Shown: positions 1 to 10,278 of the stretch, one piece after another
Layout: every line of letters starts with the position of its first letter
Position numbering within the stretch: position 1 is the stretch's first letter
NCBI GenBank assembly: GCA_950295325.1
Contig: OX485807.1
Span: forward strand, 52,544,440-52,608,439
Origin: Polytrichum commune
Lineage: Eukaryota; Streptophyta; Polytrichopsida; Polytrichales; Polytrichaceae
Reading direction: 5' to 3'
DNA: 64,000 bases
The notes under the pieces: generated by a model
Seen by the model: only the letters and a program-made list of their open reading frames with translations
The model's database searches: none
Told to the model about the DNA's origin: nothing
Translations under genes and position numbers: made by a program

Positions 1-774
1 GATACTTGACGAAGGTTACGTGTTACTTGGATACTTGACACTTGAAGAAATAGTTACTTGTTATTTGGTACTCGGCGACTTGAAGAAACTTACGACCATT
101 TGGATACCCGAAGGAAGTTACTTAAGAAAGGTAAACAGAGTAATTGAAGACGGTTACTTGACTAATTGAAGAAAGTTACCTAGTTACCCAAAGAAGATAC
201 TTAGCATAGTAGAGTTACTTGAGACTCCAACGATACCAAAGATCCGGGGTTACTTGGTGCCTAGCACAAGAAATTTAGGAATTGGAACTTGATATGAGTT
301 AAATATAGGAGATTTCTATCACTACAATTGAAAACCCAAAAGAAGAGAAGAAGACAATTACAACACATGAAGACATTTGACACGCGTGAAGAAGTAGTTA
401 TGACCTCAAGTACAAGAAGCAACCCTTGAGTTAAAAGGGACAACTACGACACATGAAGACCTCTACAACACGAAGGAAGCTAGTTAGCTAAAAGATTAAG
501 AACAAGATTAAATAAAAGAGAACCACTTGAAGAGATATCAAGACAAGAGACCCTTCAAACGGTATAAAGGATTCTTCACTAGAAATACAAGGTAGAGGAG
601 CTTCTGAAAGACATTCAACCGTCAACAAGACGAAAGCCACAATTGGGTACTTAACGAAGAATGTTAGTGGACAACTAGTAGAGTAGGTAGTTCTAATCAT
701 CTAGTCCGGATGATTATCTTAGTCACTACGATACGGTCAACCCTAGGAAAAAGTGGAGGTAGTCGAGCTCTACA
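1..774 (+). mobile_element. Probable 5' LTR (3' part) of an LTR retrotransposon
   Basis: The block ends in CTCTACA, four bases before a tRNA-primer-like site, as the 3' end of a plant LTR does. Its left end lies outside the window. Inside it are many degenerate short repeats of GTTACTTG and GAAGAAA about 25-35 bases apart, and a longer near-copy pair around 357-380 and 448-475 (both contain ACACATGAAGAC). No coding frame is convincing. The LTR reading rests on position and the primer site; the matching 3' LTR cannot be seen. Confidence 0.35.
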
Positions 775-777
775 TTT

Positions 778-795
778 TGGCGACCATGCTGGAGA
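778..795 (+). other. Putative primer-binding site
   Basis: TGGCGACCATGCTGGAGA begins with TGG, as needed to pair with a tRNA 3' CCA end, and resembles the tRNA-Arg-type primer sites of some plant Ty3/gypsy elements. It lies just after the CA that would end the LTR, and an ATG-led reading frame begins at 803. The tRNA was identified by eye only. Confidence 0.35.
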
Positions 796-802
796 TTTCA
801 AC

Positions 803-1061
803 ATGAGTAAGAGAAGAGAAAGGATTATGGTGATTAGAGAATGAAGAGAAGATTTGACCATGAGTGAACAAACTAGACGCAACGTGGAAGAGGCTTACAA
901 ACAACTTTGACGAGAGATTGAAAAAGAAAGGAAGGAAATCAAATTACAACCGTTTTGGCTGTAGGAACATCCACCGTATAGCACCAACAACAACAACCAT
1001 TGAACATGGACAAATGCAAGCAAGTTACAAACTCTAGTGAAGAATATAAATAGAGTATACA
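803..1061 (+). pseudogene. Decayed leader/gag-like coding remnant
   Basis: A short lysine/arginine/glutamate-rich frame opens at ATG 803 and another at ATG 860 (begins MSEQTRRNVEEAYKQL). Both are broken by stops within 20 codons, but the charged sequence continues past the stop at 908 (REIEKERKEIK). Its position right after the putative primer site is where gag would start in an LTR retrotransposon. No conserved gag or zinc-knuckle motif is visible, so the name is an inference from context. Confidence 0.25.
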
Positions 1062-1325
1062 ATGAAAGCTTGGAAAGAATTTGAAGAGAAAAAAATTAGC
1101 TTTACTTATAGGTCGGAGTTTGAAAGGAAATTAAAAGAGCTACCGGAAGAACTACAAGCAATTATAATTGCTAAGATGTGGAACGAAGACAAGGATACCT
1201 TGTGGGAGTGCATGCCGGGAACGACAAGGCAAACCGGCTACCATTACAATCAAGAAGGATTCCTTTATGACATATATTACGAAAAAATTATGATACCTAT
1301 GTATGAAGAGAGTGATGAATATTAG
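1062..1325 (+). CDS. Hypothetical 87-aa protein inside the LTR-element relic
   Basis: This is an uninterrupted frame from ATG 1062 to TAG 1325. The product is charged and rich in E, K, Y and W (starts MKAWKEFEEKK, ends YEESDEY), with no signal peptide, membrane segment or recognised motif. It lies 12 bases before a second ORF of similar length. Together they may be exons or fragments of one retroelement protein, or an accessory ORF. No family is recognised. The amino-acid composition looks protein-like rather than random, but at 87 codons chance cannot be excluded. Confidence 0.3.
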   Translation: MKAWKEFEEKKISFTYRSEFERKLKELPEELQAIIIAKMWNEDKDTLWECMPGTTRQTGYHYNQEGFLYDIYYEKIMIPMYEESDEY

Positions 1326-1337
1326 TCTAGAGTGACC

Positions 1338-1592
1338 ATGGGAAAAGTATTACGAGTATTAAATAAAGGAGCAATAGATGGGAAGTATTTCATAGGGCCA
1401 AGGAATATATCTCGGCAAGATCAAGAAATCCAAAGGGCGATTGAAGAAATAAATTTGAAAGGTTTATTCGTACAAGTATATTATGAAGACGAGATCGTGA
1501 TCACCAAGAAAGCGGATCATTGGGCATGGGAATCTTCTAAGTATAACAAAGAAACTCACACCAAGAGAACATGGCGAAGCACCTATATTTGA
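1338..1592 (+). CDS. Hypothetical 84-aa protein inside the LTR-element relic
   Basis: The frame runs from ATG 1338 (MGKVLRVLNKGAIDG) to TGA 1592; an in-frame GTG lies six bases upstream, but ATG is the sensible eukaryotic start. The product is charged, with a basic, tryptophan-containing tail (KADHWAWESSKYNKETH). It follows the 87-aa ORF by 12 bases in a different frame. No domain is recognised. The pair may be the remains of one gag-like polyprotein split by a frameshift, which is inference only. Confidence 0.3.
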   Translation: MGKVLRVLNKGAIDGKYFIGPRNISRQDQEIQRAIEEINLKGLFVQVYYEDEIVITKKADHWAWESSKYNKETHTKRTWRSTYI

Positions 1593-3312
1593 ATAAGTGA
1601 AATACTTTGATGTGGCTGAAGATTTTAGTTTAAGTACGAAGGCTGGGTGCCCTTGGATGCAAATATGCCCACTGTGTTCTGATCATCAATCTCAAGTTTG
1701 AGTATATTTTATTTTGTCCTTGACATAACACAATACTTATACATAATAAGCTTTTAAATACATAAATGTATATAATATAACTCCTGAACTTGTTTGAGTG
1801 TGTATAAATTGTGTATACGGCCGTCTGTTGAGACACCATGTCCTAATTAGCACATTTGGTGTACTCTACTTGGAAGATGTGTTGAAGCCATAATATCAGA
1901 AAAAGAGGATGAGAACCAAACACGTTGCTTGACAGATGGGTAAAATTCTGTCAGACTCCCCACCGGAAGTTCCTGACCTTGAGACTAATAGCCCACCTTC
2001 ACAACCTTTACTTTCCCTTCCACTCTTTCTCCACTCTTGTTTCAATCTTCATGGTGATAAAATTTGTCAAATATTTTGCAGTTTTTCGAGGTCCATACAA
2101 TCATCTCATGTGGTGAAGGATGTGCATGTTGAATGATATAAAGTAAATGTGACTGAGACTATGGCAAACTTGCATTGGACTGGTTAGTTGTAGATATTGA
2201 TCTGGTTGCAACTGCAAACCTGTGTTGGACAACTCAGTTGTGTACAGTGCTATTTGCAATGAAATAAAATTGATTTTAAAGTCCATGAGCCCAAAAGGCT
2301 TATGGAACTAGAAGTACATCAACATGGTGTCAAAAAGGCTTATTCTCTGGAGTAACAAAGTGCAGTGGCCTCACTAATATATAGGCTAATATCAACTTCA
2401 TGCTCCTATTGAAAGAAAGCATTAAAACTTTCTATTACTACATTTTGAAATATGGAAGCAGGTCTATCTTCAATGGAGTTGTAGAGTGGACACTCCAACA
2501 CCAAGTGTCATTTTCAACTGCATTTTCGGAACATAATTGGTGGTCTTATATCCCTAAGAATTGGGACAGTCAACCACTGTCCAAGTTGTCTTGTTGCCAT
2601 TGTTGCCATGTGATTTTTGGTGGTGTTGGGATGTCCAGGGTTTCCCTATCTACAACACAACTTAAGATCACCAGCTTTCAAGAGATATAGTAGGTCCTGC
2701 TTGTAGGCAGTCTTACCCTGCTCAGACAGGTCCCAGAACAATTGCTCAAGAGCACAAAGTTTATGTCAATGATGTGACCGATACCTTGAACAAATATTAG
2801 CTTCTGTTCAAGCAAATTGCACTCCCTTTCTGCATACAACCAACTGATATAAAAACATTTCTAGGAAGAAACTAAAATTCATCCAGCAGAACGCCAGAGG
2901 AACATACTGTTGACAAAACAACTACATATCTGCTTGATCCAGGACTAACACCTTATTCCAATCTGCTTCCTAGTAGGAAACGTAGGACACTGTCCAAGCA
3001 GCGTCCGTCTCTGTACTGCTGACCAAAATCTTCGTTTCAAAATTCTCCCTATATCTCTTCCTACAAGCACAAGACAAACTAAAATGTATTAGAGCAAACA
3101 AAACAGTACTAAAGGACAAAATTGAAGACATTTTGCATCAGCAAATTCCTAGATGTTGTTCAGTGACAGGTGAAGAGAGATACCTTTGAAATTTTCAAGG
3201 ACCATTGCTTTAGAGAGTAGACACTCTTGAGATGGTTTTGTCAAAACCATGGACATCTTGGTACTTTGAGTCCATATCACTGTAATCGGCATCAGAATCC
3301 TTCCAATTTCAA
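1593..3312. other. No supported gene
   Basis: The stretch is AT-rich with short frames on both strands and no recognisable family. One frame on the plus strand around 2660-2800 and one on the minus strand at 3210-3302 look mildly protein-like but are too short to call. Confidence 0.5.
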
Positions 3313-3405
3313 AATCTTTTCCAAATGTGGAACTTCAAAACAACTGCATCAGAGTCCTTCAGACACTTGATGCAGTTGTTTTGGAGTTCCATATTTAGAA
3401 AGATT
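3313..3405 (+). ncRNA. Candidate miRNA-like foldback precursor
   Basis: The left arm 3313-3351 and right arm 3368-3405 are almost perfect reverse complements around a 16-base loop (3352-3367). Aligned by hand, the arms differ only by one 1-nt bulge, one C:A mismatch and two pairs that are G:U wobbles if the plus strand is transcribed. Those two pairs become A:C mismatches on the minus strand, which favours plus-strand transcription. The loop-proximal 14 pairs are perfect (arms ...CAACTGCATCA and TGATGCAGTTG...). Size and pairing fit a plant miRNA precursor. It could instead be a short MITE or a recent inverted duplication; no known miRNA is recognised. Confidence 0.35.
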
Positions 3406-5932
3406 GCAATCACATGTGCATTCACGGCCCCAGCCTGAAAAAATGGGTCACTCGTTTGGGATGCCTCAACACCAACACAACATTAATTTCCAAGTAGTCC
3501 TCATGAAGTAATCTTGAGCTTTAAACGATTAAACATGAATCAGAAAGAACCACTCGACACATCCAATATGAACGGTATTTAGAGCAATTACTTTTCTGTA
3601 CAATCAAATAATACTGACAAAATATTACAACCATGTGAACGTCTAAAATTTCAAGAATAGTGACATGCATGACACCAGCATTATGCTGATTCCAATGGGG
3701 AACTGAAAATGGATCAAATAAGTACCCGAACTCACCTTTCTGATCGAAAATTTGCCTCTACAAGAGCTGTCATGCGGCTTCATCATTAGGACTTTGCCTG
3801 TGGACATCCAAGAAATGTCCATCACTTTTACGAGCATGGAGGATGAGTTTGTTTATCTGTACGTGGATAGCACCAATTTCAAGGAACCCTAATTCATAGT
3901 CAGGGTTAATCGTCATCCGGTTTTTCTCCCGTAATCATGTTTGGATTCTGATCTTGTTGATGGGGGCTTGGCAACGGCAAAGTTGAGCACAAACCAAAAG
4001 ATGTATAACCAAACCATGACTCACACACCTGTGCACCAGCTCCCCACTCAAGCTGCTGTTGTGCATACTGCAACTGTTTTCTATCTACATTCCACGACAC
4101 CAATTCAGCTGCCAATCCCATCGTTGACTGCCTGCATCCACGAAGACCAATTCACAAGTTACATTTCGTCCCATGGGTGTTTCTTCAGCACATAGAGCAG
4201 TGCCCATGAACACCATCAAGTTAGGGTTTAGGGCTCTCCCGACACAACTCAACTGCATTATCCCCACATGTCATATTTTGTGTCCTCCTTGTGCGGATGG
4301 AAACAAACCCATCGTGTTATGAGGACATCAGACTGAGTCCAAGTGACTCCAAGTGACAGAAGAGGGAGATGATTTGGATAGTTAAGTGGAGCTCGCAGAC
4401 CACCAAACCAATCCACAAGCTGCAGGCCTGACAGCTAAATAGCACAAAATTTGACAGAAGACCTCAAAAACATCCACAACTATGCCACTCTCGTGTTGAA
4501 CTCTTCCTGCAGAAATGGTATGCCTGACCTGCTGTGAAAGGAATGGAACAAGTATGTCAGTGGCGCTCGATACACTTGGGTGCCGTCGTTGCGAAGAATG
4601 ACGCACAACCCTAAACCCAACTCGTCGATTCTGTGTCTTCATGGCTCTCCCAAGCCGGGCTCCATGCTCTTGTGGAACATCAATGAAAGAAATTGCTGGT
4701 TTAGGGTTTCAACTTCATGTTCCTGCCTGAGAAATACCGCTGCAAACTGATGCAAAATTGTGCAGTTTCTGGTGATCGGATGAGAAAGAGTCAGGACAGG
4801 TGTAAACGGAGAGGATGAGATCTTCGCGTTTTCTTTCTTTGGTTTCAATTCACACTGGCGTTGGCTAAGTTGGCCTTCTGTGTCAAGAAACAAAAACAAA
4901 AAAAAAATGAGATCTTTGTAATTTTGATGAAGTTATTAAACTCTACCAAAAACCTCAACTCCTAAATGCTCAATCAGGCTCATCGGAAAACCTAACCACT
5001 TTAAACTTTATTATCCATAAGGTTTTATGGATTGTCAAGGTCAGGCATAAAGTTCAATTTGCAAGCCTGCTCTATGAATCATTCATGAAGCGAAATTGTT
5101 GACAGGAAGCCGAAGTACACATGTGTACGGTTGGACCTTCTATATAAGGTCATGACCTTTGTGGAAGCATTTAAAAGTAAAAACTTCATAAAACTTGTCA
5201 ATCATTTCATTGAAGATATTTCTAAATCATACATAATCATCTTGGCGATACACAAACAAAAATGATAGGATTTGTGTTTTTAGTAGATTGTTTAATCTTA
5301 ATGCGTATTATATTTGACTATGTTTCAGTTTTTTGTGTGAATAAAGAAATTTGTTCCAAACAACTCTTCTTTCGGAGGTAAACACCACTTGAGGATTGAA
5401 TTTTAGTAGTTTTCAATTGTAAATAAGGTCCCGTTGGGAATACCTCTCACCGGTTGGGAGGTTAGCTATGAGCTCAATCGCGAGCCATTAAGAATATGGT
5501 AAATCCATATCCACTTTATAGAACTTCATTATGAAGTAAACCTTGCAAATTCCCCCAAAAAGTACTCTTTACTCAAAAATGACCTCCACCCAATGCTAAG
5601 GGGTTTGGAGGAATGATGTGGCAACCACAAAGATGTCTCTAGAGACATCAAGAGTTAACCCTCTATTGTCATGGATATGAACATATGTCCCGCACATTTG
5701 CGAAATGTAAAAAGGGGATCGTACCTGGATCACGGGGATGCCAATGAAATCGTTTCCATTCATGGTGTTGTGTCTCAAATAGATGGAAAATCTTGTACCT
5801 AATGCTCCCAACAAATTTGATAAAATATTTCTCAAGGAGATATCCTCTTAAAGTACACATGTGTTGAGAATCCACATGCAACAAATGCACTCTTTTACCT
5901 AGTTTAATGCAATGAAAATCCAAAAACTTTAA
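3406..5932. other. No supported gene; weak minus-strand frames and an LTR-like block
   Basis: Several 60-86 codon minus-strand frames (3643-4899) could be exons of an unrecognised or decayed gene, but no domain is visible. Near 5097-5365 there is a 14-bp palindrome GTACACATGTGTAC (5115-5128), TATATAA (5141-5147) and AATAAA near 5341 inside a TG...CA-bounded block. This could be a solo LTR; no target duplication was established. Confidence 0.35.
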
Positions 5933-5966
5933 AATAATCATAATCATAATCATAATCATAATCATA
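5933..5966. repeat. (ATAATC)n microsatellite
   Basis: About five and a half copies of a six-base unit ATAATC. Read on the minus strand it gives an alternating Met-Ile run inside a longer open frame, so that frame is largely repeat-driven. Confidence 0.85.
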
Positions 5967-8449
5967 AACTTAATAATCTTAATAACCATTAATCCTATTT
6001 CCTTGAACAAATTTAAATGTTCTTAATTACTAAGAAATGAACACCAAATAGTAATTGAATGAAATTGGACACACTTTGTCTTGAATATGCATTATCATGC
6101 AAACTATTTGACCATAAAAGTCTTAAATTGATATCATTTTAAATTTAAACTAACGTTTCTTTCCTATTTCATTCAACATTAGTCACAAGAGTTGTCATTA
6201 GCTACTCTCTTGATTTGCTACATTGTAAACCCACATATCTTCAAAACGGGCTCACAACACAAAAAAAGCTTCAACCCATCACAAGTAATTTAACAATACT
6301 TCTAGAGAAACCAATTTATTTTTCAAATTAAAAATGCTACCATGAAGCTCACCACGTTCTTTTAGAACACCAACAAAAAAAAATACAACTTACATTTAAA
6401 TCAATATCAACAAATTTTCTTCATAAGGCTTTTACTTTCTAGTCTTGCAACTTTCATTTTATAACATATGAAGAATATGTGTTACTAGGCAACTTACTTC
6501 AAGAAGGCTTGGACATACATATAGTGGGTTAACTCCTAAAGACCGAGGTTGGTTGTCTTTATCCATACTAGCGTACACATTGTGACAATCTTTTGATATT
6601 GGACATGTGCATAGATGAACAATTCTATGAACCTAATCTCATGAAGATTCCATCCCTATAGTGAAGAGTTTGCTTCACATACAAATACATATGGACCACT
6701 CTATCATGCGATGAACCAATATCAACAAAAATTCTATGGTTAACATACCAGAACCATGAAATATGTGCATATGCTCCTTGAATGCAGTCTTATAGTTTAA
6801 ACTATAAAAGTGCATGAGAAATTCAAATGTATTCTACTGCTTGAAGTGGTGGGATATAGGCTATTACTTAGGTGGCCCATGATCTAATATATTAACTATG
6901 AGAGTTGTTTGCCTAATAACATTTTAGTTGTGAGAGATGGTAATGATGTTAATATGTGGTATTGTAAATCCTAAGATGGGTTTAAGATTTCCTTATTATA
7001 GATATAAATTGATAAGTTGTATATGAAAATCTTGCGTAGGTTTTTAGTGCGGTAGAAGAGGTCATGGTAGGGCATATCTAAGATTTTAAGAATTTTGTTG
7101 GCCCGGCCTTGGTATTTTATTTTGAATGGGGTTTCTAAAATATACATTGTATATTGCTCTAGGAGAGAGGTTGCAAACTTGGCTTTTTAAGCCTTGTTTT
7201 CCAAGAGGAAATTTTTTCAAGTCGTGCCACTCTCCCTTGTTCTTTATCCTCACTTTGTCTTGGTCAAAAACTGATAATATTTTTGTCCTCCATACTATCT
7301 AATTCTATGTACCAAAATTTGCCAAAAACTCATCTAAAACCTCACTTTATGTCTATGCATGCTTGTCATTAACATTTTTTCTTATTTTGATAATTAAAAA
7401 GCATAATTCTAGCATTATAGCATGTGGTCAAAATGCAAAACTGAATATAAATTAAGTTAGATGGAGGGCAACCACTCCCGCTAAGTTATCTAGACTACTA
7501 AATATCATAATTGTTTCCAAAATAATTCTTGCAACCACTCTAGCTTAAACTTTCGTCCCTTCATGTAATTGATCACTTGATGATGTGGGATGGACTTCAA
7601 TCATCATTGTAATTTTTTGAGTTGCTCTCTTTCACTATGATGAGGAGTCGTTTGTGTTGGATCTTTACATACACCATGTTGTCTCTTATCATTAGCTTGT
7701 GAAAGACTATCTTGACCACTTATTTTTTCATGTGTCATAGGAGCAAACCGTGACGATTGTACATCAATGTTGTTTTGAGTAATCCTACATCCAACATGTG
7801 TTCAAGATTAGAAGTTATAATCCTTATCCAAGAGAGTTGTAATTCGTATGATGCTTTAGGCTTTGCATCAATAGCAATTTAAAATTCCAAAGAAATCATG
7901 TACACACATAAGGATCTGAAGACAAAGTAAGGAAATGTGCAAACATGGATGACACTGAATTTGTAGCTATTAGTTATTGAGGTTGTAATGCAATTGGGCC
8001 TCACTTTTTTTGTTGTGAGCCCAAGGGATCAGAGATATCAACCCTAATTATGGTAGCAAATTCAATCCCACAAACTTCACTTGTAGTCAACTTTTCAAAT
8101 ATCCCATCAAACGCTATAATGCGGTGAGCTTCATTTTTACCAATTTCCATCCACCCAATCCGCTTAGGATTTGGAGTTACTCCATGTCTGCACATAACAC
8201 ATAATTCATGTAACAGAAAGGACATGTTGAGTGTGAAGGGAACCTATTAAAGGAAGCCAATTCTTCATATTTGAGTTGATTCAAACCACATTTTATGATG
8301 TCAAATGTGAAAAGCAATGCAAAAGATTATGATAAATTTTCCATGAGGATCAAAATAAGTGTTATTTTACAACAATGATGTCAAGTGCAACAAGAACACT
8401 AACCTTTTGCATCCTAGATGGTGCTAAAATCTATTCCACGTGACATGTT
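5967..8449. other. AT-rich intergenic DNA, no gene seen
   Basis: Both strands hold only short frames. No RNA gene, terminal repeat or recognised transposon domain was found. Confidence 0.5.
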
Positions 8450-8512
8450 ATCAATTTTGATAAACCCACGCCACCTCCGTGATATTGTCCTAGTCATACA
8501 ATTTTGACAAAC
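8450..8512 (+). repeat. Upstream block shared with the intact kinase gene (copy 1)
   Basis: This roughly 60-base block (TTATCAATTTTGATAAACCC through GTCCTAGTCATACAATT) resembles 10140-10202, which lies about 80-140 bases upstream of the intact kinase start. It shows that the duplication that made the dead kinase copy at 8746 included 5' flanking DNA. Copy 1 lies about 235 bases before its kinase fragment. Confidence 0.55.
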
Positions 8513-8745
8513 GGCCATAGTAGTTGTAGGATAGATAGCATGTTGTAAACCAACCCATGTTCCCTCATGAAGGTTGTTTTATATCAATCCATCTACCATA
8601 CCAGAATTTTCAAGTTTTCAAAGCAACTGTTTGCATCCATTATACACCACTAGCTCACCAATATATCCCTCATATGTACAAATGGTATTGACCTTTAAAG
8701 ATACATACGTTTTCAAATGTTTTCTTAAAGTCATATCAATCCAAC

Positions 8746-8964
8746 TTGGAAATCGGGGACATAAGTGGGATAGGAAGCCATGGTAGTGTGTGCAGGGCAA
8801 GCTGGTTAGGTTGTGAAGCGGCAATAAGAGGTTTTCCCAAATTCAATTATTACACACCAAAGGCTAGGGATTTTCTCAAAATACTATCCCACCTACATAT
8901 TGTCCAACTAGTGGGCTATTGTGTAGATGACAACTACACTTACCTTGTTATGGAGTTGATGGAG
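8746..8964 (+). pseudogene. Truncated kinase pseudogene (partial copy of the 10279 gene)
   Basis: The conceptual product follows kinase domain 1 of the gene at 10279 for about 73 residues: glycine loop GIGSHGSVCRASWLGCE, then YTPKARDFLKIL, HIVQLVGYCVDDNYTYLV and MELME. Similarity stops abruptly after MELME. The catalytic lysine motif VAVKK is replaced by AAIRG, there is no ATG at the homologous point, and the catalytic loop and DFG are missing. This is therefore a dead partial duplicate. Confidence 0.8.
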
Positions 8965-9284
8965 ACTATCTCTCCGGAACATACCGAGTTGGTAAGCCTA
9001 TGTAGTTGGGGTTTCCAAGCAAGTATGGAATTAGACGAGAGGATATTCTTTTTTTGTCTCTCTCCTTTGGTCGGGTGGTTCAAGGTCACAGGCAATCACA
9101 ATCTAGTGATTTATGTGCATTCTTGAATGTATCATTTTTGTGAAAAAAGAGAGAGAAATGTGACAAGGCCCATGCAGTTAAGAGTTAATAAGTTGTTGAA
9201 TTGGATTGAATTATTTGAGGCAATCGTGGGCATCCTCCACTTTGGGCCTCATGCAACACGGACTATTTCAAGTGAATTTTGGGC

Positions 9285-9414
9285 ATGGAAATCGGGGACA
9301 TAATTGGGATAGGAAGCTATGGTAGTGTGTGCACCCCAATTCCAATTATTACACACCAAAGGCAAGGGTTTTTCTGAAAGTAACTTATCTCTCCGGAAGA
9401 CACTGAGCTGGTAA
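9285..9414 (+). pseudogene. Second, shorter kinase pseudogene fragment
   Basis: The fragment begins ATGGAAATCGGGGACATAAT, matching the start of the 8746 fragment, then keeps IGIGSYGSVC. After two internal deletions it resumes at ATTATTACACACCAAAGG and ends with CTCTCCGGAAGACACTGAGC, a sequence shared with the end of the 8746 fragment (8967-8996). Sharing that non-kinase tail shows the two fragments derive from one another or from a common truncated copy, not independently from the intact gene. Confidence 0.7.
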
Positions 9415-10139
9415 CCCAGCTTCTTCACGCCTTCTCCACCTGTCACCGTGCCCTCCGGAGCTCGGTTTGCCTCTGGAAGATTCTCTGTAGAATCCTGCAT
9501 CGCAATGGCTAGTTCCTTCATTAATTGCAAGCGGAGGAGGAGGCATATGATGAAAACAGCGTGTGGAAGATCATAGCTTGATTCTAACATCGGCGCCACT
9601 AACCTGCTGTGACAGAATTCTCGTCCGAGCGCAGGCGAGGCTGATCAGCGAAGAAGAGTAGCAAGCTCACAGGACTATGGGGTTTGCATACAACTACAAG
9701 TTTCACCTACCTGCAGCCTCAATCTCTTACAACTCTTCTGCTGGGGAGCATCAGTAAGGTGCATGGATGCGGGATTGGCTGCGCTTGTATATGCAAGATC
9801 TACATTCGGGAACAGGATTTATTTAGGGTTTTTCCACCTGACACTGTTTGTGGCGTCCCAGGCTGTTTCCCATCAAAAGCTAGGTTTGCAACTTCAGTCT
9901 TCGCATAGAGCATAATCTGCTTCACATTAGTCAACCGGGTTTAGTTCTGCAATGTAGTCGATCTTGTCTTGCTACAGTGTCGGCCTTTATATAGGCAACT
10001 GGTGTGATATTGTACAGGTTTCAGGATTAGGATTTTAGGAACCTCTTGGAGATTGTTGGAACATTGAAAGTATGTACCCCACCTGTATAGCTTGCCAAGA
10101 GTGTCGCTAGATGTCGCTAGAATCATTTCTGCTTGACCT
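9415..10139. other. Intergenic; possible short first exon, no supported gene
   Basis: ATG 9676 opens a 26-codon frame (MGFAYNYKFHLPAAS...) that meets a GTAAGG donor-like site near 9754, so it could be a first exon. No continuation was found. A minus-strand frame across 9249-9599 is antisense to the kinase fragment and probably meaningless. Confidence 0.35.
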
Positions 10140-10202
10140 ATTATCGATATCTATAAACCCACCTCACCTCTGTTATGTTGTCCTATTCAGACAGTTATGA
10201 CG
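10140..10202 (+). promoter_or_regulatory. Duplicated 5' flank of the dual-kinase gene (copy 2)
   Basis: The block contains TATAAACCCACCTCACC and matches 8450-8512 upstream of the dead copy. It probably belongs to the promoter or 5' UTR of the intact gene. TATAAA here is about 125 bases before the start codon. Confidence 0.4.
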
Positions 10203-10278
10203 GATGGCTATGCGCCAAACGCCATAACTAGCTAGCCATTCCATCTGCAACTCTCGCCCAACATTGGCGTTCGCTACG

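Noticed and set aside
3210-3302. Minus-strand frame reading KDSDADYSDMDSKYQDV as a possible last exon
   Set aside because: It looks protein-like but is about 30 codons, and no linked upstream exon or family could be found.
4382-4899. Two adjacent 86-codon minus-strand frames
   Set aside because: No motif, the frames abut rather than overlap in a meaningful way, and splice continuation was not convincing.
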